Positions 9,772 through 18,426 of a stretch of DNA of 64,000 bases are shown here, piece by piece. The position numbers were made by a program, and so were the translations under genes. Each line of letters opens with the position of its first letter. Position 1 is the stretch's first letter. The notes beneath the pieces are model-generated. The model was not told the DNA's origin, made no database searches, and saw nothing but the letters and a program-made list of their open reading frames with translations. Source of the DNA: Sphingobacterium sp. (GTDB lineage: Bacteria; Bacteroidota; Bacteroidia; Sphingobacteriales; Sphingobacteriaceae); assembly GCA_022712315.1 (NCBI GenBank), contig JALAGS010000116.1, positions 62,001 to 126,000 on the forward strand. The letters run 5' to 3'.

Positions 9772-12282
9772 ATGAAGCAGACAATTCTCATATGGGTTCT
9801 TATAGTTTTTTCGCTAGTTGCATTCTCAGCTCAGGGAGGAGAGATCTATGTGGGTAAACAAAGCAACAAGGAACAACGGGATGGCACCCGGGGAGCTCCA
9901 TTTTCATGTTTGGAGGATGCTCTACGTGAGGCTAGGGAATGGCGACGATTAAACGATCCACGCATGCATCAGGGCATCACAATCTGGATTCAAGACGGAC
10001 AGTATGTGCCTTCCCAAACAATTTTTATCCGACCTGAAGATAGTGGGACTGCCCAAAGTCCCACATGGATAAAATCAGTGGGCAGAGAAGCTATATTGTC
10101 CGGAGGGGTTACTATTGAAGGTTGGCAGCCAGTAAAAAATGACAAGCGATTGGATCCTGCTATTGCCAAATATGTTATGGTGGCAAATGCACCCCAGGTC
10201 GGTGGCAAATACCTTTCTTTCCGCCAATTGTGGGTTGGCTCACGTAAGGCGATTCGTGCAGAAAGTCATGATGATGCCCATTTGCCACGGATTATTAATT
10301 GGGATTTTAAGAAGCAGGCTGCTATTATTCCTAACGTATTTCCTGAAAAATTTCACTATAAAGCCGGAATGGAATTTTTTATCCATCAATGGTGGGCAAT
10401 AGCACAGCTTCGCATTCGTGAGACGATTGTTACTAGAGATAGTATCACACTATTTTTTCATGAACCGGAAGGGAAAATTCAGAACGAACATCCTTGGCCA
10501 AAGCCATGGCTATCCAAAGAACATGGCAACTCTGCTTTTCGCTTAGTGAATGCGCTTGAATTCTTGGATCAACCCGGAGAATGGTATTTAGATGAAGAAA
10601 ATCATCAGGTATATTATTACAAAAGACCTGATGAAAATTTAGACCAGTTAGATGTTGTGGCTCCTTACCTGGAGACAATTCTGACAATGCAAGGTACATT
10701 AGAGACGCCTGTTAGCCATGTGTATATCGAAGGGTTGAAATTTCAGCATAGTGCCTGGTTAAGACCTCATTATTACGGTCATGTTGCTTTACAGGCAGGT
10801 ATGTATTTTTTGGATGCGTATAAATTAGCTAAGCCGGGGACTGTTGATAAAGCTGGGCTGGAAAATCAGGCTTGGTTGGGTCGGCCGCAAGCTGCGGTTC
10901 TACTTAGTCATACCGCGTTTACGAAAATTTCTGCCTGCGATTTTGCCCATTTGGCCGCGACAGGCATAGACTATCGGGCGGGCAATTTAAAAGATAGTTT
11001 AAATGGAAATCTATTTCAGGATATTGGCGGATCCGGAATATTGCTCGGTCAGTTCTCAGACGAACAAATGGAAGCACATTTGCCTTTTCAGCCCAACAAC
11101 GAGCGTATCTTGACCGATGGTGTTGTCGTCAGCAACAATCTAATCCAAGATATTGGAAATGAGGATTGGGGAACGGTGGGGATTGGCGCTGGATTTGTCC
11201 GCAATGTAGCTATTACGAACAATGAATTGCTGGATCTTCCGTATACAGGAATCAGCTTGGGCTGGGGCTGGACACCTACAGTCAATGCTATGCGAAATAA
11301 TCGTGTTTTAAAAAATAAGATCACACGTTATGGCAAATACATGTATGATGTAGCTGGTATTTACACCTTATCGGCACAACCCGGAACAAAAATTCAGGAA
11401 AATTATATCGATAGCATCTATGTGTCACCTTATGCGCATATTCCTGAGCATTGGTTTTATCTCTATACCGATGAGGGTTCTGCCTATATGAATGTCAGCA
11501 ACAACTGGTTCCCATCTAATAAAATATTGCAAAATGCCAATGGGCCGAGTGTTGAGTGGATAAAAAATGGTCCCGATGCGGATGCCCGGGTCAAAGACGA
11601 AGCAGGCATTGGTCTGCGTTATACCTATTTGTTGCCTGAAAAACGATCAATTCCTAAAAATGCATCTTTCAATGCCTATATTCCTTTTACCAAACCTGTT
11701 TTTTTCCAAATCTATGATCCGCAACAGAAATTGACAACACAAGCAATCAAAGGATTTTTGGCAAAAGAAGGAGTGGGTGCTGAACAGATATATCGATGGA
11801 ACGATTACACGCTAGTGATGACGAGTGATGAGATTGGTAGAAAATTAGCGAGTGCGTGGATTGCTCATTATCCTGAGGTTGAATACAAGTTGTTTACCGA
11901 TCTGTTCTACGACTTTGACCGAAGCCGCTGTGCTGGTAAAAAAGAGATTGATACCGATTTTGTGCTACTGACCGCCCAATTGATCGATGATAAGAAAGAA
12001 CAGGAGGCCTATTACAACGCACATAAAACACAATTTAAAGAATGGCCCGAGGTTGCGGCAGGTTTCTGTAACGCTGGATTTGAAGAAGTGCTCGTCTATC
12101 GCAATGGGCGTCAGCTGATGTTATATATTTCTTTTCCAAAAGGACAGGATTTTAAAACAATTGATCCGTTGACAACCAAGGATAATCCACGAGTTGTGGA
12201 GTGGAACAAACTCATGAGTTCCTATCAGGAAGGTATTCCCGGAACCCAAAAAAATGAAACATGGATTTTTTATAAACAGTAA
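9772..12282 (+). CDS. GH141-like right-handed beta-helix enzyme fused to an L-rhamnose-mutarotase-type domain
   Basis: The 836-residue protein starts with a signal peptide (about 1-21). Residues 25-630 form a right-handed parallel beta-helix of the kind annotated as GH141 (known members include alpha-L-fucosidases of rhamnogalacturonan II breakdown). They contain REAILSGGVTIEGW and FRQLWVGSRKAIRA near 105-162 and Asn-rich coils at 450-590. Residues 731-836 are an L-rhamnose mutarotase (RhaM/DUF718) domain: the pattern YYNAHKTQFKEWPEV aligns with the family's catalytic His region (His751), and the domain ends in WNKLMSSYQEGIPG and the aromatic WIFY. Residues 640-725 look like a degenerate second copy of the same alpha/beta fold. 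The family assignment of the helix is less certain than the mutarotase part. Confidence 0.75.
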   Translation: MKQTILIWVLIVFSLVAFSAQGGEIYVGKQSNKEQRDGTRGAPFSCLEDALREAREWRRLNDPRMHQGITIWIQDGQYVPSQTIFIRPEDSGTAQSPTWIKSVGREAILSGGVTIEGWQPVKNDKRLDPAIAKYVMVANAPQVGGKYLSFRQLWVGSRKAIRAESHDDAHLPRIINWDFKKQAAIIPNVFPEKFHYKAGMEFFIHQWWAIAQLRIRETIVTRDSITLFFHEPEGKIQNEHPWPKPWLSKEHGNSAFRLVNALEFLDQPGEWYLDEENHQVYYYKRPDENLDQLDVVAPYLETILTMQGTLETPVSHVYIEGLKFQHSAWLRPHYYGHVALQAGMYFLDAYKLAKPGTVDKAGLENQAWLGRPQAAVLLSHTAFTKISACDFAHLAATGIDYRAGNLKDSLNGNLFQDIGGSGILLGQFSDEQMEAHLPFQPNNERILTDGVVVSNNLIQDIGNEDWGTVGIGAGFVRNVAITNNELLDLPYTGISLGWGWTPTVNAMRNNRVLKNKITRYGKYMYDVAGIYTLSAQPGTKIQENYIDSIYVSPYAHIPEHWFYLYTDEGSAYMNVSNNWFPSNKILQNANGPSVEWIKNGPDADARVKDEAGIGLRYTYLLPEKRSIPKNASFNAYIPFTKPVFFQIYDPQQKLTTQAIKGFLAKEGVGAEQIYRWNDYTLVMTSDEIGRKLASAWIAHYPEVEYKLFTDLFYDFDRSRCAGKKEIDTDFVLLTAQLIDDKKEQEAYYNAHKTQFKEWPEVAAGFCNAGFEEVLVYRNGRQLMLYISFPKGQDFKTIDPLTTKDNPRVVEWNKLMSSYQEGIPGTQKNETWIFYKQ

Positions 12283-12283
12283 A

Positions 12284-13378
12284 ATGGAAAATATACAGCA
12301 GTTAAAATTAGGAATTTTAGGATTAGGTGAGGGGCGCAGTACGATGTCAGCCGCATTGCAAAGCCCTCACATCGAATTGGTCAAGATTTGCGATCTGAAT
12401 GAAGAGCTTGGGCGCAAGAGGATGAAAGAGTTTGACTTTCATGCTTATACCAATGATTATCAGGTCATGCTCGATGACGAGAATATTGAAGCCATTGCCA
12501 TATATACTCCGGATCATCTACATGCGAAGCACATCGAGCTAGCATTGGCGCATGACAAACACGTCATCTGTACCAAACCTTTTATCGATAATCTTGCCGA
12601 TGCCAACGCTTTATTGGAACTCGCAACTCAGAAAAATAAACGTGTTTTTGTCGGACAGAGTTCCCGTTTTTTTGAACCGGTAAAAAAGCAAAGAGAAGAT
12701 TTTGACGCTGGACTTATTGGTGACTTAATTACGATCGAAGGTTATTATCATGCTGATCACCGCTGGTTTTTGGATAAACCTTGGTCTTTGCAGTCTTCTT
12801 TCAAATGGCTGTATGGAGGATTGAGCCATCCAGTTGATTTCATCCGCTGGTACCTCCCCAATATTGAAGAGGTGATGGGCTATGGTATGTTGAGTGCTAA
12901 TGGGAAAAAAGGGGGGCTTCAAAATGTTGATACGATGCATTTTATTTTTAAAGCCGAAGATGGACGGGTCGCCCGTGTGAGCGGGGCGTATACGGGTCCT
13001 GTACAGCCTGTTACACGAGATAGCGAAATGAGCTGTATTCTAAGAGGGACAGAGGGGGCGAGCCAGGCTGACTATATGGACCTTCGTTATGCGATCACAG
13101 ATAAAACCGGTGAAGAACGCATGTTGACTTGGGAGCATAAACTAAAACACTATTTCCGTTTTGAAGGAAAAAGCCATCACGCTGGTGAGTATCAAAATTA
13201 CCTAGAGCATTTTGCAAAAGCCATACGTACTGGAGAGGAAGCCTATCCAGATATGAAAGAAGGTATCGGGACCATAGCTTTATTGCAAGCTATGGATGAA
13301 TCATTGTCAACAGGAAAGCCTGTCCGTCCACAGGAACTGCTGGAAAGATATGGTGTCGACTTGAGCTTAGGAAGATGA
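12284..13378 (+). CDS. Gfo/Idh/MocA family NAD(P)-dependent oxidoreductase
   Basis: The 364-residue protein starts at the ATG one base after the preceding stop. A longer version from 12254 would overlap the upstream gene by 29 bases and add no domain. It has the N-terminal Rossmann dinucleotide fold (LGILGLGEGRS at about 8-18), the EKP-type motif as CTKPF near residue 101, and the HPVDF motif in the C-terminal domain. There is no signal peptide, so it acts in the cytoplasm. Members oxidise or reduce sugars, inositols or sugar acids. Close coupling to the beta-helix/mutarotase gene and the symporter suggests that it handles the monosaccharide released by that enzyme. Confidence 0.85.
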   Translation: MENIQQLKLGILGLGEGRSTMSAALQSPHIELVKICDLNEELGRKRMKEFDFHAYTNDYQVMLDDENIEAIAIYTPDHLHAKHIELALAHDKHVICTKPFIDNLADANALLELATQKNKRVFVGQSSRFFEPVKKQREDFDAGLIGDLITIEGYYHADHRWFLDKPWSLQSSFKWLYGGLSHPVDFIRWYLPNIEEVMGYGMLSANGKKGGLQNVDTMHFIFKAEDGRVARVSGAYTGPVQPVTRDSEMSCILRGTEGASQADYMDLRYAITDKTGEERMLTWEHKLKHYFRFEGKSHHAGEYQNYLEHFAKAIRTGEEAYPDMKEGIGTIALLQAMDESLSTGKPVRPQELLERYGVDLSLGR

Positions 13379-14955
13379 ACAGTATCTTAGACAAGTTAAC
13401 CATTTACGACTATTGCATCGTCGTAGCCTATTTGTTAGCATTACTGACAATCGGCCTCTTGTCATCTCGTAAAAAGGTAGAAGGGGCAGAACACTTCCTA
13501 GCTAGCAAATCCTTAAGCTGGTACAGTATTGGCTTCAATATGTGGGCGACCAATGTTGGACCATCTATGCTGCTCGCTTTCGCTACAGTAGGTTATACAA
13601 CAGGTATCGTCGCAGTCAATTTTGATTGGTATGCTTTTATCTATTTATTTTTGTTAGCGGTGGTGTTCGCACCCCGCTATATTGCTACTGGAGTACGTAC
13701 CTTACCCGAGTTTATGGGCAAGCGGTTTGGTCCAAATACGCAGACTATTCTGGCTTGGTATTCATTGGTAAAAATGCTTATTTCATGGTTGTCGTTGGGA
13801 CTGTTTGCTGGCGGATTTTTAGTGCGGCAGATTTTAGGTATTCCAATGTGGCAATCGGTTACTGTTTTAGTCTCCCTAGCTGGTCTGTTTGCGTATACGG
13901 GGGGATTAAAGACAGTTGCTAAAATCAATATCTTTCAGATGATCTTGCTGATCGCCGTGTCGGCATTTTTGACTTTTCTGGGACTGTCCAAAATCGGAGG
14001 GTTAAGTGCTTTGGCGCAGCAGACTCCCACTAGCTATTGGTCATTGATTAGACCTGCGAGTGATCCAGATTACCCCTGGTACGCCATCGCCTTAGGATAT
14101 CCAGTGGCAGCGATCGCTTTTTTCTGTACGGATCAAGCCATGGTACAATCCGTCTTGGGAGCCAAAAATCTTGAACAAGGTCAACTAGGAATTAATTTTA
14201 TCGCCTGGCTAAAGATACTCTCTCTGCCACTGTTTATACTAACCGGTATCATCTGTTCGGTTTTATTTCCGGGACTTAAAGACCCATCACTTGCTTATAT
14301 GACGATGGTGACTAACCTGTTTCCTACAGGCCTGAATGGATTGGTAATCGTGGTGTTAATTGCTGTATTGGTGGGAACCATTGGTTCGTCGCTTAATTCC
14401 TTGAGTACGGTGTTCACCATGGACATTTACCTCAAGCATATTCGACCAAAAGCAAACAATCAGCAGATTACGCAGATAGGGCGATATACAGTTATTGTGG
14501 GCTGTTTAACTTCGGTTTTCGTCGCACTGGCGATTGATCAGATTAAAGGACTTAATCTTTTTGATGTGTTCCAATCTATCCTTGGATTTATCGCGCCCCC
14601 CTTAGCGGTCGCTTTCCTGATGGCTGTATTATGGAAACGGACTAATCGAACGGCTATCAATACCATTTTAACCTTTGGAGCCTTACTAAGTTTGGGTACA
14701 GGAATATGTTATCTTTGGATATTTCCTAAAGATGTCTATACTTTTTGGCCGCATTACTTGATGCTTTCATTCGGTTTGTTTGTTCTATTGTTGCTTATTG
14801 GAATTGGTGTATCGTTGCTCGTCCCAAAATCAGCTTACGAATTAGCACATCAAGATATGGTTGATATCAGGATGGAAACACCGAGTAATTGGGTCAAAAT
14901 TGCTTGGGGAATGCTGTTTGTCGTCATGGTATTGTTGTACACCGTATTTAAGTAG
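13375..14955 (+). CDS. Sodium/solute symporter (SSS family), sugar-type
   Basis: The 526-residue membrane protein overlaps the preceding gene by four bases (ATGA), so translation is probably coupled. It has about 13-14 hydrophobic helices and SSS features: LLTIGLLSSRKKVEGAEHFL after helix 1 and the SSLNSLSTVFTMDIY stretch near residue 345. Family members import sugars, sugar acids or other small solutes with sodium. With the mutarotase fusion and the oxidoreductase just upstream, a monosaccharide such as L-fucose, L-galactose or L-rhamnose is a reasonable guess, but the substrate is unproven. Confidence 0.87.
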   Translation: MNSILDKLTIYDYCIVVAYLLALLTIGLLSSRKKVEGAEHFLASKSLSWYSIGFNMWATNVGPSMLLAFATVGYTTGIVAVNFDWYAFIYLFLLAVVFAPRYIATGVRTLPEFMGKRFGPNTQTILAWYSLVKMLISWLSLGLFAGGFLVRQILGIPMWQSVTVLVSLAGLFAYTGGLKTVAKINIFQMILLIAVSAFLTFLGLSKIGGLSALAQQTPTSYWSLIRPASDPDYPWYAIALGYPVAAIAFFCTDQAMVQSVLGAKNLEQGQLGINFIAWLKILSLPLFILTGIICSVLFPGLKDPSLAYMTMVTNLFPTGLNGLVIVVLIAVLVGTIGSSLNSLSTVFTMDIYLKHIRPKANNQQITQIGRYTVIVGCLTSVFVALAIDQIKGLNLFDVFQSILGFIAPPLAVAFLMAVLWKRTNRTAINTILTFGALLSLGTGICYLWIFPKDVYTFWPHYLMLSFGLFVLLLLIGIGVSLLVPKSAYELAHQDMVDIRMETPSNWVKIAWGMLFVVMVLLYTVFK

Positions 14956-14960
14956 CCTTT

Positions 14961-15737
14961 TCACCTCAACCCGAGATTGGATTCAATTTGTGATCTGCAT
15001 TTTTTTAGGCTTGTTACAATGTCCTCCGTAGACACGGTATGCTCAGTTTGACGTCGGATGAGTTTTGAAACAGTGAGACAGGCGATGGTGCCTGTTTCGC
15101 TGGTTCCTATAGGTACAGAAATATCGATGATGCCCTCTGCGTAAGCACTAGGCATCTCATAAAATCCCTTAATTCTAATATCGTCCAAATCACGGTCGAA
15201 TTGTTGGCGATCTGCTTTCTTCAAACTCCGGTAATAAGGATCAGCCTCTAAAATGGATTTTCTTTTTTCGGACTCGGAAAAACTTAGAAGGAGCTTGCCT
15301 GAAGCTGTTTGTGAACTATTGTATAACTTCCCCTCTTCAACAACGATGCTGATGGGGGAAGATCCTTTGGCATAGGCAATTACCATGACTTGATTGTCGT
15401 AAATCACACAGAGGTGACATGGATCCTTAATTTCGTTGGAGCTCTCCTGCATTGGCAATAAAGACGTTGCCCTTAATTTCTCTATAAAGGAATGACGGTG
15501 CGAAAGATAGTACAATTTCAGTGAAAGCGAATATTTGGATGAAATTGGGTCACGATGAATATAACCGTTGGACTCCAGCGATGCAAGCATCCGATAGATC
15601 TCATTGGGACTTCGATGTAAACCCAAGGCGATCTCGGATTGTGATTGTGCAGTGGGTTGTAAGGCCAGAAATTCCAGAATCTGTAATCCCTTTTCGAGCG
15701 CTGGCGCTTTATATTTGTCGGAGCTATTTGATGTCAT
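14961..15737 (-). CDS. IclR-family transcriptional regulator
   Basis: The 258-residue protein is the only minus-strand gene of the window. Residues about 12-80 form the IclR winged helix-turn-helix (EKGLQILEFLALQPT, SEIALGLHRSPNEIYRMLASLE, NGYIHRD), and about 90-250 the GAF-like effector-binding domain (TASGKLLLSF, AEGIIDISVPI). It is divergent from the CoA-transferase/binding-protein cluster. A 12-bp perfect dyad sits between the two, so it is the likely local regulator. IclR proteins usually sense small carboxylates or aromatic acids, which would fit a CoA-ester pathway. It ends 5 bases from the symporter gene, in convergent orientation. Confidence 0.9.
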   Translation of the reverse strand: MTSNSSDKYKAPALEKGLQILEFLALQPTAQSQSEIALGLHRSPNEIYRMLASLESNGYIHRDPISSKYSLSLKLYYLSHRHSFIEKLRATSLLPMQESSNEIKDPCHLCVIYDNQVMVIAYAKGSSPISIVVEEGKLYNSSQTASGKLLLSFSESEKRKSILEADPYYRSLKKADRQQFDRDLDDIRIKGFYEMPSAYAEGIIDISVPIGTSETGTIACLTVSKLIRRQTEHTVSTEDIVTSLKKCRSQIESNLGLR

Positions 15738-16117
15738 AAATGTTTTGCTTACAAATGATCGGGCTAAAGATAGAAAAAGTATTTGAAGCGGCGTTTTAGC
15801 TCCTCAAAAAAACAGGTTAAATTTTTATATTCAAATATTGTATTTATATTTGAATATTATAGACCGCTTTTTTCATTGCGAAAAAGCATTAGAAGGGAAA
15901 AAGATTATAAACATATTTAATACCAACATTAGATTAGAGTATTGCGCTGCTTAGGCTATATTATCGTGCCTGGATAGTCAAGAAGAATAGGATAAAAATA
16001 GCTACAACTACAATGTTATGTTTTACTGTTTTTTGGAGATTGGAATAATTTGAAGTTTGGTAATCAAATGGTTGATAAGGATCTCAACAAGACTACATAA
16101 AATAATATATAAATACA
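15738..16117. other. Divergent intergenic region between the IclR gene and the CoA-transferase cluster
   Basis: These 380 AT-rich bases contain no supported gene. They hold a 12-bp dyad (15827-15857), a short hairpin GCTTTTT/AAAAAGC (15866-15872 and 15881-15887), and about 230 further bases before the first cluster gene. I see no clear ribosome-binding site or second promoter in that stretch. The first cluster gene is preceded by an in-frame TAA at 16103-16105, so it cannot be extended upstream. Confidence 0.6.
15827..15857. promoter_or_regulatory. 12-bp perfect dyad overlapping a TAnnTTTG -7 element
   Basis: The arms ATATTCAAATAT (15827-15838) and ATATTTGAATAT (15846-15857) are perfect reverse complements around a 7-base spacer. 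The plus strand reads TATATTTG at 15845-15852, a full match to the Bacteroidota -7 consensus, but no good TTTG lies about 20 bases upstream of it. The location between the regulator and the cluster suggests an IclR operator. The function is inferred. Confidence 0.5.
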
Positions 16118-17281
16118 ATGACAGAGAAAATCCGGTTAAAGGGGATTACCTGGGGGCATACGCGAGGTTTTGTGCCAATGGTTTCAACGGCACAACGTTA
16201 TGAAGAATTACATCCGGAAGTAGAGATTGTTTGGACAAAACGTACTTTGCAGGAATTCGCTGATAAGTCAGTAACGGATTTAGCCAAGGAATATGACCTG
16301 TTGGTGATCGATCATCCGTGGACGGGACATGCCGCTGCTAAGGGGATGCTGGCTCCATTTGATGATTATCTGTCCACGGAGTTTTTGGCCGGTCAACAGG
16401 CGAATAGTGTTGGGAAGTCTTATGAAAGCTACAACTTTCTAGGCAAGCAATGGGCCTTGGCTACAGATGCGGCGACACCAGTAGCTGCAAGCCGCCCTGA
16501 TATTTTACGTTCTCTAGGTGTGGCGCTCCCTCGTACCTTTGAAGAAGTCTTGGCCTTAGCTAAAGCAGGACGGGTTGGATTTTCGCTGTTGCCGATTGAT
16601 TCTTTGATGCACTTTTATGGTCTTTGTTGTTCTTTGGGCGAAGAACCTTGCCAAAACGACGAAAAAGTAATCAGCGAAGTTGTCGGGGTACAGGTCTTAA
16701 AATTATTCAAATCACTTGCGGATGAATTGGATGCTGGATTTTATGAGAAAAATCCATTCAAAGTGTTCGAAGAAATGACGCAGCGGGATGAAATTGCTTA
16801 TTGTCCATTTGCGTATGGTTATTCCAATTATTCGCGAACTGGTTATGCCCGTAAAGTATTGCATTTTCATGATTTAGTGTCGTTAAACGGTACGCCAATG
16901 ATTAGCACACTGGGTGGTGCGGGATTGGCAGTATCCTCTCAGAGCAAACATATTGCTGTGGGTATGGATTACGCCCGATTTGTTGCTTCACCAGAAATTC
17001 AGGCAACATTATATGTCGAAAATGGTGGTCAGCCGGGACATTTAGGTGCCTGGGAAGATGAGCAAGTCAACGCCTATACGGCCGACTATTTTAAAAATAC
17101 CCTGCCTACATTGGAGCGTGCCTACCTGCGCCCGCGTTATGATGGTCATCTGTATTTTCAGGATCATGCCGGTGATATTGTAGTTGACTATCTCAGACAG
17201 GGCGGGGATGAAATTGCCGTATTAGAAAAGATGAACAAGATGTATAGGGAATCATTAGTGGACAGAGAAGACAATGGATAA
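16118..17281 (+). CDS. Solute-binding-protein-like protein without a signal peptide (first of cluster)
   Basis: The 387-residue protein resembles ABC-type family 1 sugar-binding proteins: AQRYEELHPEVEIVW (about 25-39), the DLLVIDHPWTGHAAAKG segment (about 60-76) and a C-terminal lobe with GGAGLAVSSQSKHIAVGMDYARF. It begins directly with mature-like sequence (MTEKIRLKGITWGHTRGF) and has no hydrophobic leader or lipobox; an in-frame TAA 13 bases upstream rules out a missed leader. No permease or ATPase gene is near. The gene overlaps the next one by eight bases (ATGGATAA). I infer a cytoplasmic protein with the binding-protein fold and an unknown role; a scaffold, sensor or enzyme is possible. 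Confidence 0.72.
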   Translation: MTEKIRLKGITWGHTRGFVPMVSTAQRYEELHPEVEIVWTKRTLQEFADKSVTDLAKEYDLLVIDHPWTGHAAAKGMLAPFDDYLSTEFLAGQQANSVGKSYESYNFLGKQWALATDAATPVAASRPDILRSLGVALPRTFEEVLALAKAGRVGFSLLPIDSLMHFYGLCCSLGEEPCQNDEKVISEVVGVQVLKLFKSLADELDAGFYEKNPFKVFEEMTQRDEIAYCPFAYGYSNYSRTGYARKVLHFHDLVSLNGTPMISTLGGAGLAVSSQSKHIAVGMDYARFVASPEIQATLYVENGGQPGHLGAWEDEQVNAYTADYFKNTLPTLERAYLRPRYDGHLYFQDHAGDIVVDYLRQGGDEIAVLEKMNKMYRESLVDREDNG

Positions 17282-18425
17282 TAAACCACTGGAAGGACTT
17301 TTAGTTCTCGAGTTTTCACAATTTATGGCAGGGCCAACCGCTGGACTGCGGTTGGCTGATCTCGGTGCCCGAGTTGTCAAAATTGAGCGTCCCGGCGCCG
17401 GAGAAGGCGGACGACAGATTGCGATTAAAAATATTTTTGTAGATGAGAGCAGCCTGGTGTTTCATACCATTAATAGAAATAAAGAATCGTATGCGGCCAA
17501 TTTGAAAGACGAAAATGATCTGGAAAATATTAAGAAATTAATCCGTCAGGCGGATGTAATGACACATAACTTCCGTCCCGGGGTGATGGAAAAGATCGGT
17601 TTGGATTATGAGAACGTACGGAAAATCAATCCAAAGATGATCTATGCCACAGTAACGGGCTACGGGAATGAAGGTCCCTGGGCAAAAAAACCAGGGCAGG
17701 ATTTACTTGTGCAGTCGCTTTCGGGACTTTCTTGGTTATCAGGCTGTGCGCAGGATGGACCAGTACCTTTTGGATTGGCTGTGGTCGATATGTATTGCGC
17801 GACACATCTGACACAAGGTATATTGGCGGCATTGTTGAAACGTGCCCGTACCCAACAGGGCGCTCTTGTTGAAGTCAGTTTGCTTGAATCTGTGTTGGAT
17901 ATGCAGTTTGAAATGCTGACCACACATGTCAATGATGGACGTAAGTTGCCACAGCGCTCGGCTGTCAGAGGAGCAGGCCATGCCTATTTAAGTGCACCCT
18001 ATGGACTTTATAAGACGCTAGATGGTTATCTAGCTTTGGCTATGGGCAACGTAGGACATATTGCAGAAACAATAGGTCTGTCTAGTAAGCCTTATCAAGA
18101 TGCTTCAACCTGGTTTTCGCGACGTGATGAAATATTGGAGGCCTTTGCTACGGTATTGTGCCAGAAGACCACTAGCGAATGGGTATCCCGTTTGGAATCG
18201 GAAGGGATCTGGTGTGGTGCAGTCAACGATTACCATCGTTTTTTTGAGGAGGAAGGTTTTAAGGAGACAGGGATGTTGCAGGAAGTCAGTTTACAAGACG
18301 GTACCGCACTAACCACCACCCGTAGTGTTTACCAGATTGATGGAAAGCGTTTATATGCGGACAAACCTGCACCAAAAGTGGGTCAGCATACCGCATCAAT
18401 TGTTCACGATTATTTAGAAAATTAA
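17274..18425 (+). CDS. CaiB/BaiF type III CoA-transferase (first copy)
   Basis: The 383-residue protein has the family III CoA-transferase pattern: [20 protein letters not shown] (about 13-32), [23 protein letters not shown] (about 98-109) and [20 protein letters not shown]. The conserved Asp that forms the acyl-anhydride intermediate in formyl-CoA transferase aligns with Asp172 (VVDMY). It would move CoA between carboxylic acids in the cytoplasm; the donor and acceptor are unknown. It overlaps the upstream binding-protein-like gene by eight bases and sits one base from a second CoA-transferase, its paralogue. The enzyme class is secure, the substrate is not. Confidence 0.88.
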   Translation: MDNKPLEGLLVLEFSQFMAGPTAGLRLADLGARVVKIERPGAGEGGRQIAIKNIFVDESSLVFHTINRNKESYAANLKDENDLENIKKLIRQADVMTHNFRPGVMEKIGLDYENVRKINPKMIYATVTGYGNEGPWAKKPGQDLLVQSLSGLSWLSGCAQDGPVPFGLAVVDMYCATHLTQGILAALLKRARTQQGALVEVSLLESVLDMQFEMLTTHVNDGRKLPQRSAVRGAGHAYLSAPYGLYKTLDGYLALAMGNVGHIAETIGLSSKPYQDASTWFSRRDEILEAFATVLCQKTTSEWVSRLESEGIWCGAVNDYHRFFEEEGFKETGMLQEVSLQDGTALTTTRSVYQIDGKRLYADKPAPKVGQHTASIVHDYLEN

Positions 18426-18426
18426 T

